From the NCBI RefSeq assembly GCF_947254095.1, contig NZ_CAMYBV010000002.1:76791-140790 (forward strand): 64,000 nt of DNA, written 5' to 3'. Position numbers and translations under genes: made by a program. The DNA comes from an uncultured Mobiluncus sp. GTDB lineage: Bacteria; Actinomycetota; Actinomycetes; Actinomycetales; Actinomycetaceae. Below the pieces are notes generated by a model that saw nothing but the letters and a program-made list of their open reading frames with translations, searched no databases and was not told where the DNA came from. Within the stretch, counting starts at the first letter, position 1. Each line of letters starts with the position of its first letter. This document shows, in pieces, positions 27,271-35,976 of the stretch.

Positions 27271-27930
27271 ATGGCGACTTTAGAAATTATGCAAGAACTG
27301 CGCAATTGGAGGGCTCAGGAAGTGCCGCATCATGACGTTAGTTGCGATTGTGAGCGCTGTAACTTAGCAAAAACCATGTCTTTAGAAAGTTTGCGGGGTC
27401 TTATCGGCAATCCTCAGCTGGATCCGGGCATCTACGGTCCGCGGGGCTGGACGGTGCTGGAAGGAGTCACCACCCTGGCTCTGCCGTATTCGGACTGGAT
27501 GTGGTTTGACATGGCTCGCGAATATCCCGATGTGGACGTGGAGGAAATGGTTGATTATCTGCCGTACTCAGATGGAGACGCGTGGTTAGCCACCCAACTG
27601 TTGAAAGTGATACCGCCCAACGCATTGGACGAGCGGCAAAACTATGCTCCGCGGTTAGAGAATCTGTTGCGATTCGTGGCGCAGCATCCCGGTGAAACGT
27701 TCTTTTCCGGCTACATGATTGGGCCGCAGCGCTTTGATGAGCGTTTGAGCATAGATACTGTCTTTGTGTCGCCGCATCTGTTGGGGCTCGGTCCTGACGA
27801 CGAGGATCCGCACGCGGCCTATGCAGGCCTCAAGTGCTTTGAGTTGGGTGAAGACGCCTGTCCCGATGAAGTCAGCGTCTTTCATAACGGGCACCTGAAT
27901 CAGCAGCTGTGGCGGTTCTGGTGGGATTAG
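27271..27930 (+). CDS. Hypothetical protein, 219 aa
   Basis: I do not recognise this protein. The ATG at 27271 follows AGAAAGGA. It is soluble and acidic, with a small Cys cluster near the N-terminus (VSCDCERCNLAK) that could bind metal. The middle is rich in aromatic residues (ALPYSDWMWFDMAREYPD) and the C-terminus is ELGEDACPDEV ... LWRFWWD. No signal peptide, membrane segment or known motif is visible. It is flanked by an SPOUT methylase (divergent) and pyrD (convergent), so context gives no functional hint. Confidence 0.7.
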   Translation: MATLEIMQELRNWRAQEVPHHDVSCDCERCNLAKTMSLESLRGLIGNPQLDPGIYGPRGWTVLEGVTTLALPYSDWMWFDMAREYPDVDVEEMVDYLPYSDGDAWLATQLLKVIPPNALDERQNYAPRLENLLRFVAQHPGETFFSGYMIGPQRFDERLSIDTVFVSPHLLGLGPDDEDPHAAYAGLKCFELGEDACPDEVSVFHNGHLNQQLWRFWWD

Positions 27931-27976
27931 TTAGGCTCAACGCGAGGCGGGTAGGCCGTCTCAAACCGGTCAGAAG

Positions 27977-29023
27977 TCAGCTGTGGGTCAGTTCCCGGTT
28001 GAGGCGTGCCGGCCAGGCGGGACCCTCATAGATAAACGCGGAAAACCCTTCGATGAGGTTCGCGCCGGCAGCCAGCATAGCGCGGGCATCGTCAAGGGTC
28101 GAGATGCCGCCGACCCCGATAATGGTTTTCTCCCGGCTCAGGTTTGCTCGCAGCACTTTCACAACCTCCAGGGCACGGGTTCGCAGCGGCGCGCCAGATA
28201 CTCCGCCGGCACCCAAGTCGTGCTTGATGGTCGTGTTGGTCGCCACCACTCCAGCCAAGCCCTCATCCGTAGCCAGCTGCGCTACCGCAACGATGTCCTC
28301 ATCGGCCAGATCGGGGGCAATTTTTACAAACACGGGCAGCTCGGATAGTCCCTGGAACTCCAGTTCGCGTTGCACCGCTTTGACGATGGGGCGCAGGGAG
28401 GAAACTGCCTGTAGGTCACGTAATCCGGGGGTGTTTGGCGAGGACACGTTGATAACCAGGAAATCTACTAGGGCAGCCAATACCCGCGTGACTTTACGGT
28501 AATCCGCTGGGGCTTTTTCGGGGGGAGTGACCTTGTTCTTCCCGATATTGGCACCGATGATGATTCCCTCACCGTATTCGGTTCGCCAGCGCCGTAGCCG
28601 GCGGGCCGCCACTCGGGCGCCTTCGTTGTTGAAGCCCATCGCGTTGCGCAGGGCACGCTGTTGCGGGATACGCCACAAGCGTGGACGGCTGTTGCCGGGC
28701 TGCGGCAAGGGAGTGATGGTGCCGATTTCCATAAATCCAAAGCCCAGCGCGTCCCACATGGCGACCGCGCGGGCTTCTTTGTCCATGCCTGCCGCCAAGC
28801 CCAGGGGGCCGTAGGTGCGGAACTCGGTACCCGAAAGGTCGGGGTCGAAATTTGGCCGGGGCAGGGGCCAGGTAAAGGTTGGTTCACCACGGTGGACTAT
28901 TCGGGAAGCCGCCTGGCGTGCCATGCCAAACCGTCCCCAAAATGCTAACCAGTCGATAGCGCGGCGATGCACCCATTCGGCATCGAGTTTCACGAAAAGG
29001 TGACGAAACACAAACTTGTACAT
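27977..29023 (-). CDS. pyrD: Dihydroorotate dehydrogenase (quinone), class 2
   Basis: PyrD oxidises dihydroorotate to orotate, passing electrons to quinone at the membrane. The N-terminal amphipathic membrane-associating part (MYKFVFRHLFVKLDAEWVHR) marks class 2. The FMN barrel shows GLAAGMDKEARAV, FMEIGTITPLPQPGN, NAMGFNNEGA, NVSSPNTPGLRDLQ (catalytic Ser of class 2) and IGVGGISTLDDARAMLAAGA. The 348-aa length is normal. It completes pyrimidine synthesis and ties into the quinone pool also used by CydAB. Confidence 0.96.
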   Translation of the reverse strand: MYKFVFRHLFVKLDAEWVHRRAIDWLAFWGRFGMARQAASRIVHRGEPTFTWPLPRPNFDPDLSGTEFRTYGPLGLAAGMDKEARAVAMWDALGFGFMEIGTITPLPQPGNSRPRLWRIPQQRALRNAMGFNNEGARVAARRLRRWRTEYGEGIIIGANIGKNKVTPPEKAPADYRKVTRVLAALVDFLVINVSSPNTPGLRDLQAVSSLRPIVKAVQRELEFQGLSELPVFVKIAPDLADEDIVAVAQLATDEGLAGVVATNTTIKHDLGAGGVSGAPLRTRALEVVKVLRANLSREKTIIGVGGISTLDDARAMLAAGANLIEGFSAFIYEGPAWPARLNRELTHS

Positions 29024-29059
29024 AGGGACAAGTTTAGTCGGGTCGAAAGATGAACGGGA

Positions 29060-30064
29060 CTAGGGACGCTTCAACGGAGACTTGGGATAATCATCGGGCT
29101 GCGTATGAACCACAAAATCCCCCAGCACATCGTCGATGAGAGCATTCAAATGGTCGTCAATAGTCACGTCTAAAGCTCCCAAATTGTCCTCTATCTGAGA
29201 CGCTTTGGAGGCTCCAATAATGACGCCGGAAACATTTGGGCGAGCCAACAGCCAGGCCAAAGCCAGCTGATTCATGCGGCAACCGGCTTCTTCCGCGACT
29301 CGGCGCAATCCCTGCACCGCGGCCAGCAGGTCGTCCTGCATCCAGCGGTGCATAAACTTGGAGCCAACTTTGCTGGCCGCACGCGTTTTTTCTTTAGGAG
29401 TGTCCCCCGGACGGTACTTTCCGGTCAACACCCCTTGTGCCAGAGGAGAAAAGCACAGGTGTCCCATGCCGTTGTGTTCGCAAGCCTCGACGACACCGTC
29501 CTCGACGACTCGCCACAGCAGAGAGTATTGAGCCTGGTTAGAGACCAGGGGAATCTTCAGTTCGCGGGCCAAATGCGCTGCATCGCGAATCTGGTCGGGA
29601 TACCACTCGGAAACCCCAACGTAGAGAATCTTTCCGGCCCTCACCAGGTCGGAAAAAGCCAGCATGGTTTCTTCCAGCGGGGTTTCATAATCGAAACGAT
29701 GCGCCTGATAGACATCCAGGTAATCGGTGCGCAGCCGCTTCAAAGAGTTGTGGCAAGACTCAAAAATATGTTTGCGGGACAGTCCGGCATCGTTTGGTCC
29801 GAAACCCTTGACCGGCCAATAGACCTTGGACATCAGTACCAAGTCTTGACGATCCACGTCCCGCAAAGCCCGACCCAGGACTTTTTCGGCAGCGCCGTTG
29901 GCATAAACATCGGCGGTATCAAATGTAAAAATTCCGTTCTCAAGGGCGGTCCGAACGATTTTTTCCGCAGTTTTGTCTTCTATCTGGGCTCCGTGAGTGA
30001 GCCAGTTCCCGAGGATCAGCGAAGAAATCTTAAGTCCAGAGTTACCTAAATAACGTGTGTCCAT
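29060..30064 (-). CDS. Aldo/keto reductase (Kv-beta-like family)
   Basis: A 334-aa NADPH-dependent aldo/keto reductase. The catalytic tetrad is visible: Asp and Tyr in FDTADVYANG, Lys in LMSKVYWPV, His in YQAHRFDYETP. The N-terminus MDTRYLGNSGLKISSLILG and the C-terminal NVSGVIIGASKASQIEDNLG put it near the potassium-channel beta-subunit / YghZ group. The physiological substrate is unknown. It is a separate cistron about 36 nt upstream of pyrD on the same strand. Confidence 0.92.
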   Translation of the reverse strand: MDTRYLGNSGLKISSLILGNWLTHGAQIEDKTAEKIVRTALENGIFTFDTADVYANGAAEKVLGRALRDVDRQDLVLMSKVYWPVKGFGPNDAGLSRKHIFESCHNSLKRLRTDYLDVYQAHRFDYETPLEETMLAFSDLVRAGKILYVGVSEWYPDQIRDAAHLARELKIPLVSNQAQYSLLWRVVEDGVVEACEHNGMGHLCFSPLAQGVLTGKYRPGDTPKEKTRAASKVGSKFMHRWMQDDLLAAVQGLRRVAEEAGCRMNQLALAWLLARPNVSGVIIGASKASQIEDNLGALDVTIDDHLNALIDDVLGDFVVHTQPDDYPKSPLKRP

Positions 30065-30159
30065 GATGCCAGTCTATAAGTTATAGAGCGTTGACCGCGA
30101 CTCTTAACGGGCGGTAAACGCTGAATTTACGCTAATTTAACAATAAAACAGCGCGTTTA

Positions 30160-30795
30160 TCAGGAATCTCGCTGCCGTTTAGCGGACTTGCCGCGCCCCA
30201 CCTGAGGCTTCGGGCTGCGCCACCGGCGAATCATGATGGCGCGCGTAAAGGCATACCAGCGCAATCCCCGTGGGACATTGTCGGCACCCAGACGTTTCAC
30301 CACCATCCGTCGGGCTTGTCCCGCGATGAAACCGGCATCTAACATACCCAGAATCAAAACGGCGTAAGAGCCAATTAAAGTCCAGGTATTGACTTTTTGG
30401 GCCAGATCCGAGTTTTGCCGGTTCAAAATGGAAACAGCAATCAAGCTGAGGGCCATGAGCGTCAGCATCGTCACAATCATGAATTCAGCGAAACTGTAAC
30501 GTCCGTCGATGTAGTCCCGGGTCATCCGGCGAGCTTGGCCGCGATGTTGGTAAGGCAGCAAATCTTCACGCCCCGTGCGCAAACCTTCCTGTTCGCGTTC
30601 GTAGCGACGACGCGATTCCGCGCGCGCCCGCTCTTTCGCGACTTTCTTGTCAACCCCCAGCAGTCCCTGGTAGTTGCGGGCTTCCTGCTGTTTACGAGAA
30701 GGGGTAGGCCCCTTCTTTTGGCGTGGGTTGGTGGTGGTTTTCGATTCGCCCGTGTTTTCAGCTTCGCTTGGCTGCTGCTTTTTTAATAGACTCAT
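30160..30795 (-). CDS. DUF3043 membrane protein
   Basis: A 211-aa protein of the actinobacterial DUF3043 family. A highly charged cytoplasmic N-terminus contains the family motif KKGPTPSRKQQEA, and RRMTRDYIDGRYSFAEFM precedes two transmembrane helices (about 122-142 and 153-173). A basic tail follows. The ATG at 30795 (MSLLKKQQ) is chosen; the frame is open upstream but lacks family-like sequence. In actinobacteria this gene typically lies next to the M20 dipeptidase and erpA, as here. The function is unknown. Confidence 0.88.
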   Translation of the reverse strand: MSLLKKQQPSEAENTGESKTTTNPRQKKGPTPSRKQQEARNYQGLLGVDKKVAKERARAESRRRYEREQEGLRTGREDLLPYQHRGQARRMTRDYIDGRYSFAEFMIVTMLTLMALSLIAVSILNRQNSDLAQKVNTWTLIGSYAVLILGMLDAGFIAGQARRMVVKRLGADNVPRGLRWYAFTRAIMIRRWRSPKPQVGRGKSAKRQRDS

Positions 30796-30879
30796 GATAG
30801 GCAAATCATGCCACAGATTTTTTATGTTGGAAAACCGGCAAAGTGACCGGCAAACGAAATAAAGGGAAAGGAAAATGCG

Positions 30880-32253
30880 GTGGAGGAAGTAACCTTGCGC
30901 GAACGCGCAACTGCCGATTTCAACAATGTAGTCGAGTTCTTGAAAGGCTTGGTGCGGATTCCCGCGGTGTCCTCTCTGCCGGAACATGCCTCGGATATGC
31001 AGGCCAGCGCGGAATACATTGTGAAGAACCTGGAGGCAGCTGGAGCCACGACGCGCATTGTGACCGTCACAGATTCGAAAACTGGATTAGTTTCTCGTCC
31101 TGCAATTTTGGCTGAAAAGTCCGGACCGGCTGGCGCTCCCACCGTGCTGCTCTATGCGCACCACGACGTGCAGCCCACCGGGGACTTGGATAAGTGGGAT
31201 TCGGATCCGTTTGAGCCGGTGGAGCGCGACGGCCGTCTCTATGGCCGCGGTGCCAGCGATGATGGAGCCGGGGTGGCCACCCACTTGGGAATGCTGCGGG
31301 CGTGGGGCGATGAACTACCCGTCAACGTGAAAATCTTTATCGAAGGCGAGGAGGAAGTTGGCTCTCCCACCTTTACCGCCTTTCTGGAACAGAATCAGGA
31401 ATTCCTGCAGGCTGATGTCATCATCGTGACCGATTCCGGGAACTGGGATGTGCACCAGCCAGCCTTGACCACCGGTCTGCGCGGCGTGTTGAGCGTAGAC
31501 GTGAGCGTCAAGACTTTGGACCATGCCGTGCATTCCGGGGCTTTCGGCGGGGTCACCGTAGATGCCCTGACCTGCCTGTGCCGGCTCATCGCTACTTTGC
31601 ACGATCACAAGGGCAGTGTGGCGGTGCCAGGATTGGTGACGAATACAGTGGCGGACGTGGACTACCCAGAAGATGACTTGCGGAAACAAATGGGTGCTGT
31701 GGCGGGACTGGAACTGACGGGAACTGGTGACCTCGCCTCCCGCCTGTGGACCCAGCCGGCCATCAGCGTCATCGGGATTGACGCGCCCAGCGTCGCGGCC
31801 AGCTCGAATACGATTATCCCGCAGGCGAAAGCCCGGATTTCTATGCGGATTGCCCCCGGTCAGGACCCTCAAGAGGCAGCTCAAGCACTGTCGGATTACC
31901 TGTTCGCCAACGCTCCTTTCGGAGCCGAAGTCAGCGTGGAGTGCCTGGAAGCCGGTCCGGCCTATGCCGCCAATCTGGATTCTCCGGTGCTGGCTTTGAT
32001 GCACGGAGCCCTGACCGATGCGTTTGGGGTCAAGAGCGTCAATATTGGGCAAGGTGGCTCGATTCCCTTCATCGCCACTTTCCAGGAGTTTTTCCCCGCT
32101 GCCGAAGTCCTCGTGACCGGGGTAGAGGATCCCTACACCAACGCCCACTCGGAAAACGAATCCCAAGATTTAGCTGATTTACAAGGGGCGGTGCTCGCCG
32201 AGACCCTGCTGTTGGGGCGGTTGGCTCACGACTCGGCAACGGCGCTCAAGTAG
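30880..32253 (+). CDS. M20 family metallopeptidase (dipeptidase)
   Basis: A 457-aa zinc-dependent dipeptidase of the M20A/CNDP-like group. Metal ligands and catalytic residues are in LLYAHHDVQPTGD (His, Asp), GRGASDDGAG (bridging Asp), FIEGEEEVGSP (catalytic and ligand Glu) and VTDSGNWD. A lid/dimerisation domain occupies about residues 190-305. It is cytoplasmic, with no signal peptide. The start is GTG at 30880 after AAAGGAAAA. Start regions of this gene and DUF3043 are divergent. Confidence 0.93.
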   Translation: MEEVTLRERATADFNNVVEFLKGLVRIPAVSSLPEHASDMQASAEYIVKNLEAAGATTRIVTVTDSKTGLVSRPAILAEKSGPAGAPTVLLYAHHDVQPTGDLDKWDSDPFEPVERDGRLYGRGASDDGAGVATHLGMLRAWGDELPVNVKIFIEGEEEVGSPTFTAFLEQNQEFLQADVIIVTDSGNWDVHQPALTTGLRGVLSVDVSVKTLDHAVHSGAFGGVTVDALTCLCRLIATLHDHKGSVAVPGLVTNTVADVDYPEDDLRKQMGAVAGLELTGTGDLASRLWTQPAISVIGIDAPSVAASSNTIIPQAKARISMRIAPGQDPQEAAQALSDYLFANAPFGAEVSVECLEAGPAYAANLDSPVLALMHGALTDAFGVKSVNIGQGGSIPFIATFQEFFPAAEVLVTGVEDPYTNAHSENESQDLADLQGAVLAETLLLGRLAHDSATALK

Positions 32254-32263
32254 GTTCAGCCCG

Positions 32264-32773
32264 GTGCGAATCCAGATTCTGGCGACTCCCGAATTCGCCG
32301 ATTTTGCTCAGGACTTTTGCGGCGCGTGGGGCCAGTACCATCCGGCTGACACCCTGCACCTGGACGTGGCGGATTTGCAGCCGGCCCAGCCGGCACGAGC
32401 GAAGTGCACGAGCCCGGCCGCGTTCAACTCGGCCGTTCCCACCCCGGACAGCACCGGCACGGCGCTTGTGAAAGGACTGACCATTGTCAGCCTCCGGCAA
32501 GTCCGGCTGGACGCGCAGGCCGATTTATACCTGGTCATCCAACCGGAAATCACCGATGTTCCCGGCCCAGCTGACTTGGCGAACCTGGTTGTGGCTCGGG
32601 CGGCACGGCGAGGCATTCAACCAGTGGTGGTGTTGGCTGCGGATTCCCCGCTGTCACGCCGCCAGCTGCAGGAATCGGGCATCGCCCAAGCCTACTTTCT
32701 CACCGAACACCCCGCACGTAGTGCCGCGCAGTGGGGACGTATCCTGGGCCAAACCTGGCATTTGCCCGATTGA
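32264..32773 (+). CDS. Short protein resembling the C-terminal part of glycerate kinases
   Basis: This 169-aa protein lies 10 nt downstream of the dipeptidase. Its last ~70 residues (VVARAARRGIQPVVVLAADS, then LSRRQLQESGIAQAYFLTE) follow the pattern of glycerate kinase C-termini, and a glycerate-kinase-like gene sits beside erpA in other actinobacteria (from memory). Full family members are about 370 aa with a TGEG...D catalytic motif; here the equivalent stretch reads IQPEITDVPG. It is therefore probably a catalytically dead, shortened relative or remnant. The alternative is an unrelated alpha/beta protein. Confidence 0.6.
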   Translation: MRIQILATPEFADFAQDFCGAWGQYHPADTLHLDVADLQPAQPARAKCTSPAAFNSAVPTPDSTGTALVKGLTIVSLRQVRLDAQADLYLVIQPEITDVPGPADLANLVVARAARRGIQPVVVLAADSPLSRRQLQESGIAQAYFLTEHPARSAAQWGRILGQTWHLPD

Positions 32774-32897
32774 AAGCAATGAGACTGCCCGACAGGTGGC
32801 GATATGCCCAGGTCAGGGCGGTACCGAAACTGAGGAAGAAAAAACGACATAAATAAGGTTAGACTAAGTTGCAGTGTTTTTCATGAAAGGAATATAG

Positions 32898-33242
32898 ATG
32901 GAGACAGCTTCTTTGACCCACGAGGTCACTTTGACGGATGCCGCAGTAGCAAAGGTTAAATCCTTGCTGGAACAGGAAGGCCGCGACGATTTGCGGTTGC
33001 GCGTGGGCGTAGCTCCCGGGGGCTGTTCCGGTTTGATTTACCAGCTCGAATTCGATGACGAACTGTCCGAAGACGACGCGGTACGGGATTTCGATGGCGT
33101 TGAGCTGGTCGTTGACAAAATGAGCGTGCCCTACCTGGCTGGCGCCACGGTTGATTTCCAGGACACCTTGGCTCAGACCGGATTCGTTATCGATAACCCC
33201 AATGCGGTCAACACCTGTTCCTGCGGAGGTTCCTTTCACTAG
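32898..33242 (+). CDS. erpA: Iron-sulfur cluster insertion protein ErpA (HesB/IscA family)
   Basis: An A-type carrier of 114 aa that delivers Fe-S clusters to apo-proteins. The three conserved cysteines are present: GGCSGLIYQL in the middle and CSCGGSFH at the C-terminus. LRVGVAPGGCSG and VDFQDTLAQTGFVIDNPNA are family signatures. A strong GAAAGGAATAT ribosome site precedes ATG 32898, and an intrinsic terminator follows. Confidence 0.96.
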   Translation: METASLTHEVTLTDAAVAKVKSLLEQEGRDDLRLRVGVAPGGCSGLIYQLEFDDELSEDDAVRDFDGVELVVDKMSVPYLAGATVDFQDTLAQTGFVIDNPNAVNTCSCGGSFH

Positions 33243-33261
33243 GGCAATCCTGGCAGGTGTC

Positions 33262-33297
33262 GCGGCGATCTCGGTTTTCCGGGCTCGCCGCTTTTTT
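33262..33297 (+). terminator. Rho-independent terminator after erpA
   Basis: A perfect 7-bp GC stem (33262-33268 with 33285-33291), loop of 16 nt, followed directly by six T (33292-33297), 20 nt after the erpA stop. A second weaker candidate (stem 33371-33376 / 33383-33388 plus a T run) lies further on. Confidence 0.75.
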
Positions 33298-33445
33298 AGC
33301 GCTACGAGGTGCGGTTCAGCGGTTTAGGGGCGTGCGCTGAGGTAACAAAGTCGAAAAGTTGGTAACAATTAGGCCCGAACGAGGGCTTTTTCACGGTAAA
33401 ATCAAGTTTGAACAATTCTGAACTTGAGTATTCCTGGGGAGTATC

Positions 33446-34330
33446 GTGTTACGAAAAATTGCCTTGGCTCTAACGGCTGCTAGCCTCGCGCTGTCGCTTT
33501 CTGCCTGTTCTAAACCTGCTGGCAGCGAAATGCCTACCGTGGCTTCGCCCCAGTTCGGGACGGTTCCAGAGATTAATTTCCCGGCAGCCCCGCCGCCGGA
33601 GGCTCCCGTAATGAAGGTGCTCGATGACGGCGACGGAAAAGGCGAAGCGGTCAAGGACAATGACTTGGTCGTAGTGGATTACTACGGCAAAGTCTGGGGC
33701 GGCGATTTGATGCCCGATTCCACCATTACTGACGCGGCGGGACCGCGCGCGATTTCACTGGCTAATCCGCCGATTGAAGGCTGGAAAGAGCTGAGTGGGG
33801 TCAAGGTTGGTCAGCGGGTTCTGCTGATTCTGCCCCCGAACAAGGCTTACGGTGATATGGGTGCCAGCAGTATTGGGGTTAAAAAGGGCGACACGCTGGC
33901 CTACGTGGTGGACGTGCGTTTAGCGGTGTCCGCGGACGCGGCCTCCAAGTTCCAGGTCACTCCTACCAATAACCCTTTGCCAGAAGGAATCAGCATTGAG
34001 ACCGACGGCCAAGGCGCATACACCCTGAACACCGTGGCGGCAGGGGCATATCCCTCCAAACAAACCACCGCGGTTCATGCCACTGGCGACGGCCCGGCAG
34101 TCGAAGCGGGACAGGGCGTCATCGTGAAACGGGTCAGTACGGATTGGAACGGACAGACCACCGCCGCAGACTGGAATGCCGGTGAGTTACTTTCGGTTTC
34201 AGCTGACTCTTTGGGGCTGGCTGATTTGCCGCTGGGCAGCCTGGTCTTGGTCCTCACTCCAGCTACGCCCACGGCTGACCCCCAGGCGGAATTGTTGCAG
34301 CTGGTTTCCGCTTACGATACAAACCGTTAA
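33446..34330 (+). CDS. FKBP-type peptidyl-prolyl isomerase lipoprotein (1)
   Basis: A secreted lipoprotein of 294 aa. The signal peptide MLRKIALALTAASLALSLSA ends in lipobox SAC with lipidated Cys21. An FKBP domain follows (about 65-155: DNDLVVVDYYGKVWGG, PIEGWKELSGVKVGQRVLLI, GDTLAYVVDVRL). The last ~130 residues have no obvious isomerase motif. It folds proteins outside the membrane. The start is GTG 33446 after GGGGAG. The next gene is a second, related lipoprotein. Confidence 0.9.
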   Translation: MLRKIALALTAASLALSLSACSKPAGSEMPTVASPQFGTVPEINFPAAPPPEAPVMKVLDDGDGKGEAVKDNDLVVVDYYGKVWGGDLMPDSTITDAAGPRAISLANPPIEGWKELSGVKVGQRVLLILPPNKAYGDMGASSIGVKKGDTLAYVVDVRLAVSADAASKFQVTPTNNPLPEGISIETDGQGAYTLNTVAAGAYPSKQTTAVHATGDGPAVEAGQGVIVKRVSTDWNGQTTAADWNAGELLSVSADSLGLADLPLGSLVLVLTPATPTADPQAELLQLVSAYDTNR

Positions 34331-34383
34331 CCCCGCGTGTTACGGGACGCGAAACTGGAATTTTGGTGAAAAGAGGAGCAATC

Positions 34384-35439
34384 TTGCAACACCTACAGAA
34401 ACGACTAGCGGTTCTTTCCCTGTTTGCTTTGGCCGCCGCGGGTTTGACAGCGTGCCAAGAGACTCCCAGAGAGGACAACGCCCCGCTGGCCAACCCGAAA
34501 AACTGTGTTAAGACCATTACCCCGTCCACATCCGCGGAACCCGCAGCGGTAAAACCGGTAGAAAACGGACCGGTTCCCGCGGTGAATCCCCCCGATGGTT
34601 TCGGGACGGAACCGAGCATTGCGGCGGGAACGGGACCGGCTCCTAAAGATTTCATTCGCACCGTGCTACATGAAGGTACCGGAACCGTCGTTTCCGCGAA
34701 CGCTGACGTCATCGTTCATTACAAGGGGCAAACGTGGAACGGTGAAGTCTTTGACAATTCCTGGCAAAAGGGCGAACCCGCCCACTTTTCTCTGGGCAGC
34801 AACATTATCGAAGGTTGGACCTGGGGTTTGGCCGGGCGTAACGTCGGGGATCGGATTGAGCTCGTCATTCCGCCGCGCCTAGCATACAAGGAGCTCACGG
34901 AACGGGAACAAGCCGCCAAAGACGCCGGACAGCCCTTGCCGGGTAAGGTTCACCCGCTGGCCGGCGAAACTTTGGTGTTCGTCATTGACATCCTGTTCGC
35001 GCCTCCGGTCACGGAAGAAACCCAGCTGGCGGCCTATACCCAGCTTCTGGCGCAGTCCCAACCTACCGGGGCGAAACTTCCTGACGGCCTGCGCATCTAT
35101 TGCAGTCCCGGTACTGAACCCCAGCCGGCATATGTCGAAGGTTCAAAAGTTCCCGGCAAGCCCTTCAACGTTTGGACTTTGGCAGGCCAGGGACAGCCCA
35201 TTCAGGCTGGCGACCAGGTCGGATATGTGGTTGTTTCCGGTTCTTGGGGAGACAAGCCCACCTCGACTTGGATTAACGGCCAGGGCGTTTTGTGGGCGGA
35301 TGCGGAAACCATGAAAGCCGTGGGCAAAAACGTCGGCTCTCGGCTGGTGATGGTGGGGCCTCCGAACAAATCCGCACCGCGCGGGGTCGTCCAGATTGTC
35401 GATATCGTAGACGCTATTGCTCTTCCAACTTTGGAATAG
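34384..35439 (+). CDS. FKBP-type peptidyl-prolyl isomerase lipoprotein (2)
   Basis: A second FKBP lipoprotein of about 351 aa. Its signal peptide ends at lipobox LTAC. The FKBP core (about 100-215) shows ADVIVHYKGQTWNGEVFDNS, IIEGWTWGLAGRNVGDRIEL, IPPRLAY and GETLVFVIDILF, with a short insertion EREQAAKDAGQPLPGKVHP. The start is taken as TTG 34384, 5 nt after AGGAG; the frame is open to a GTG at 34366. It shares layout with the upstream lipoprotein but the sequences are well diverged, so the duplication is old. Confidence 0.9.
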   Translation: MQHLQKRLAVLSLFALAAAGLTACQETPREDNAPLANPKNCVKTITPSTSAEPAAVKPVENGPVPAVNPPDGFGTEPSIAAGTGPAPKDFIRTVLHEGTGTVVSANADVIVHYKGQTWNGEVFDNSWQKGEPAHFSLGSNIIEGWTWGLAGRNVGDRIELVIPPRLAYKELTEREQAAKDAGQPLPGKVHPLAGETLVFVIDILFAPPVTEETQLAAYTQLLAQSQPTGAKLPDGLRIYCSPGTEPQPAYVEGSKVPGKPFNVWTLAGQGQPIQAGDQVGYVVVSGSWGDKPTSTWINGQGVLWADAETMKAVGKNVGSRLVMVGPPNKSAPRGVVQIVDIVDAIALPTLE

Positions 35440-35566
35440 GCAGGTACACAGGATTCCTCTGGTTGGCAGGCTCGGGCTACGCCCGCCGGTGGGCGCAGCT
35501 GAACTGTTTGGCGTGCACACCATCGGTAGGTAAAATGTTCATGTCTTCAGTAAAGGAGCAAATTCT

Positions 35567-35971
35567 ATGGAAGCAATAGCAGGCACCGATGCCGTGCAAG
35601 TCATGCTTTTCAGTGGCAATCCCCATACCCGTCAAACTGTCATGGATGCGGCCGGACTCAGCGGTAGTTTTGATATACCGCCGATAGAATGGCAGGAAGT
35701 GGCGACCCCGGATGCGGTGAAACAAAATTTCGCTGAGAACCGCTATGCGGCTCTGGTGCTTGACGCTGAAACCTATCAGGAGGGCGGGCAGTCGGTGGCT
35801 CGTTGGCTCAATATCCATGCGGATAAAGTTCCGCCTATCATCATGCTGGTGGCTCGCCAACAGGACGAATGGATGTCACGCTGGTCCGGGGCCAGCTATT
35901 GTGTGCCGGCTCCCTACGAGGCGGACGCCGTGATGGCGGCCTTAAAGCAGGCTCTTTCTGAGGCGGCTTGA
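35567..35971 (+). CDS. Receiver-like hypothetical protein, 134 aa
   Basis: A small soluble protein with an alpha/beta pattern like a response-regulator receiver: VQVMLFSGNP as strand 1, AALVLDAE with Asp at the phosphoacceptor position, PPIIMLVARQ as strand 4, and SYCVPAPYEADAVMAALKQAL as the last strand and helix. The acidic pair after strand 1 and the conserved Lys (here Ala/Pro in VPAPYE) are missing, so it is probably a pseudo-receiver without normal phosphorylation. No output domain. ATG 35567 follows AAAGGAG. Confidence 0.7.
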   Translation: MEAIAGTDAVQVMLFSGNPHTRQTVMDAAGLSGSFDIPPIEWQEVATPDAVKQNFAENRYAALVLDAETYQEGGQSVARWLNIHADKVPPIIMLVARQQDEWMSRWSGASYCVPAPYEADAVMAALKQALSEAA

Positions 35972-35976
35972 GAGCC

